Position numbers and translations under genes: made by a program
Shown: in pieces, positions 63,257-64,000 of the stretch
How the letters are laid out: every line of letters begins with the position of its first letter
How positions within the stretch are numbered: the first letter of the stretch is position 1
The notes under the pieces: generated by a model
Told to the model about the DNA's origin: nothing
Databases searched by the model: none
The model's input: the letters and a program-made list of their open reading frames with translations, nothing else
NCBI GenBank assembly: GCA_903822185.1
Contig: CAIJOA010000028.1
Span: forward strand, 124,001 to 188,000
Reading direction: 5' to 3'
Origin: an uncultured Rhodospirillales bacterium
GTDB taxonomy: Bacteria > Pseudomonadota > Alphaproteobacteria > ATCC43930 > CGMCC-115725
Length of the DNA stretch: 64,000 nucleotides

Positions 63257-64000
63257 ATGGCGGCAGCGAACGATTACACGGACTTTGTCCATATCGGCCC
63301 GGGAACGCTGGCCGGCCGCTACCTCCGCCGCTTTTGGACGCCGGTTCATCCCGGCCGCGAGCTGGAAGCGGGCCAGGCCAAGCGCATTCAGATCCTCGGC
63401 GAGCATTTCACGCTCTATCGCGGCGAAAGCGGCACGCCCTATGTCGTGGCCGATCGTTGTGCCCACCGCTCGACCATGCTGTCGGTCGGTTGGGTTGAAG
63501 GCGAAGACATTCGCTGCTTTTATCACGGCTGGAAATTCGACGGCGCCGGCCAATGCACCGAGATGCCGGCAGAGAAACCCGGCCTCGAGAGCACCGTCAA
63601 GATCGGCGCTTATCCGACCCGCGAGTATCTCGGCATGATCTTCGCCTACCTGGGCGAAGGCGAAGCGCCGGAATTTCCGCGCTATCCCGTATTGGAAGAT
63701 GAAGAGGCCGGCGTGCTATGGGCCGACATGGACCCGGTGCCGATCCCGCATAACTATTTTCAGCGGATCGAGAACGCGACCGACGAAGTCCACATCATGT
63801 TCGCTCATGGCGATTTGTTCAAATCGTTGGGCATCGCCGAGATTCCCGAAGTGCGCGTTACCGAAACCGATTACGGCGTTCTGCAGGAAGGTATCCGCGC
63901 CAACGGAACGGTGAAGACCGCGCATTTCCACATGCCGACGATGAACTTCATCCAAATCCCGCCGGGTCCTGGCGAAGTCGGCTGGGCGCTGTTCATGACC
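63257..64000 (+). CDS. Rieske non-heme iron oxygenase (C-terminal part outside window)
   Basis: The first ~248 residues are present and the gene runs off the right edge. Rieske ligands C68-x-H70 and C87-x-x-H90 with a 16-residue spacer; the mononuclear-iron region starts at QRIENATDEVHIMFAHGD. It is in the same subfamily as the tandem pair at 31971-34383 and shares FHDFLRTG-like openings only loosely. GGGAGG precedes the ATG at 63257. It diverges from the LivK-type protein, which may bind its substrate. Confidence 0.9.
   Translation, partial: MAAANDYTDFVHIGPGTLAGRYLRRFWTPVHPGRELEAGQAKRIQILGEHFTLYRGESGTPYVVADRCAHRSTMLSVGWVEGEDIRCFYHGWKFDGAGQCTEMPAEKPGLESTVKIGAYPTREYLGMIFAYLGEGEAPEFPRYPVLEDEEAGVLWADMDPVPIPHNYFQRIENATDEVHIMFAHGDLFKSLGIAEIPEVRVTETDYGVLQEGIRANGTVKTAHFHMPTMNFIQIPPGPGEVGWALFMT

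Overview
The window reads as a chromosomal segment of a GC-rich alphaproteobacterium (roughly 60% GC by eye). The evidence is a groES-groEL pair behind a CIRCE-type operator, a giant cyclic beta-1,2-glucan synthase of the NdvB/Cgs type, and gene families typical of Rhizobiales/Rhodospirillales soil bacteria. I cannot name a genus. I found no tRNA, rRNA, CRISPR array, phage or transposase gene.

Layout. Positions 1-2341 (minus) hold two polysaccharide-deacetylase-like genes leading into a Rieske oxygenase cut by the left edge. 2589-5191 holds CIRCE, groES, groEL and two small unknown genes. 5206-13930 (minus) is the cyclic glucan synthase, broken by a one-base frameshift near 9463. 14400-16775 holds an LLM flavin monooxygenase, a chimeric remnant of two genes (CaiB/BaiF start joined to an oxidoreductase end) and a frameshifted LysR gene. 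From about 16.9 kb to the right edge the DNA is a mosaic of short catabolic modules. They contain Rieske oxygenases, amidohydrolases including ACMSD/gamma-resorcylate-decarboxylase-like ones, a UbiD-type decarboxylase, HyuA/HyuB, vicinal-oxygen-chelate proteins, a class II aldolase, 2OG-Fe(II) and PKHD-type dioxygenases, LLM and flavin-reductase proteins, an esterase, a crotonase and a quinone oxidoreductase. TetR, MarR and LysR regulators are interspersed.

How it works together. Almost every module carries its own ABC-type solute-binding protein: eleven in total, ten with export signals and one without. Not one ABC permease or ATPase gene is present; the only transporters are two MFS proteins. 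The enzyme set suggests uptake and stepwise degradation of aromatic or heteroaromatic carboxylates (ring hydroxylation, ring cleavage, C-C hydrolysis, decarboxylation), but no substrate can be fixed from sequence alone.

The most unusual locus is 49608-52048. A thiamine-diphosphate-dependent enzyme with a twin-arginine export signal sits 2 bp upstream of a secreted two-heme cytochrome c, which suggests a periplasmic oxidase of 2-oxo acids or similar compounds feeding the respiratory chain. A divergent gamma-resorcylate-decarboxylase-like gene lies next to it. A second strong candidate is the tight four-gene operon 30989-35209: C-C hydrolase-like protein, two paralogous Rieske oxygenases and an ACMSD-like amidohydrolase.
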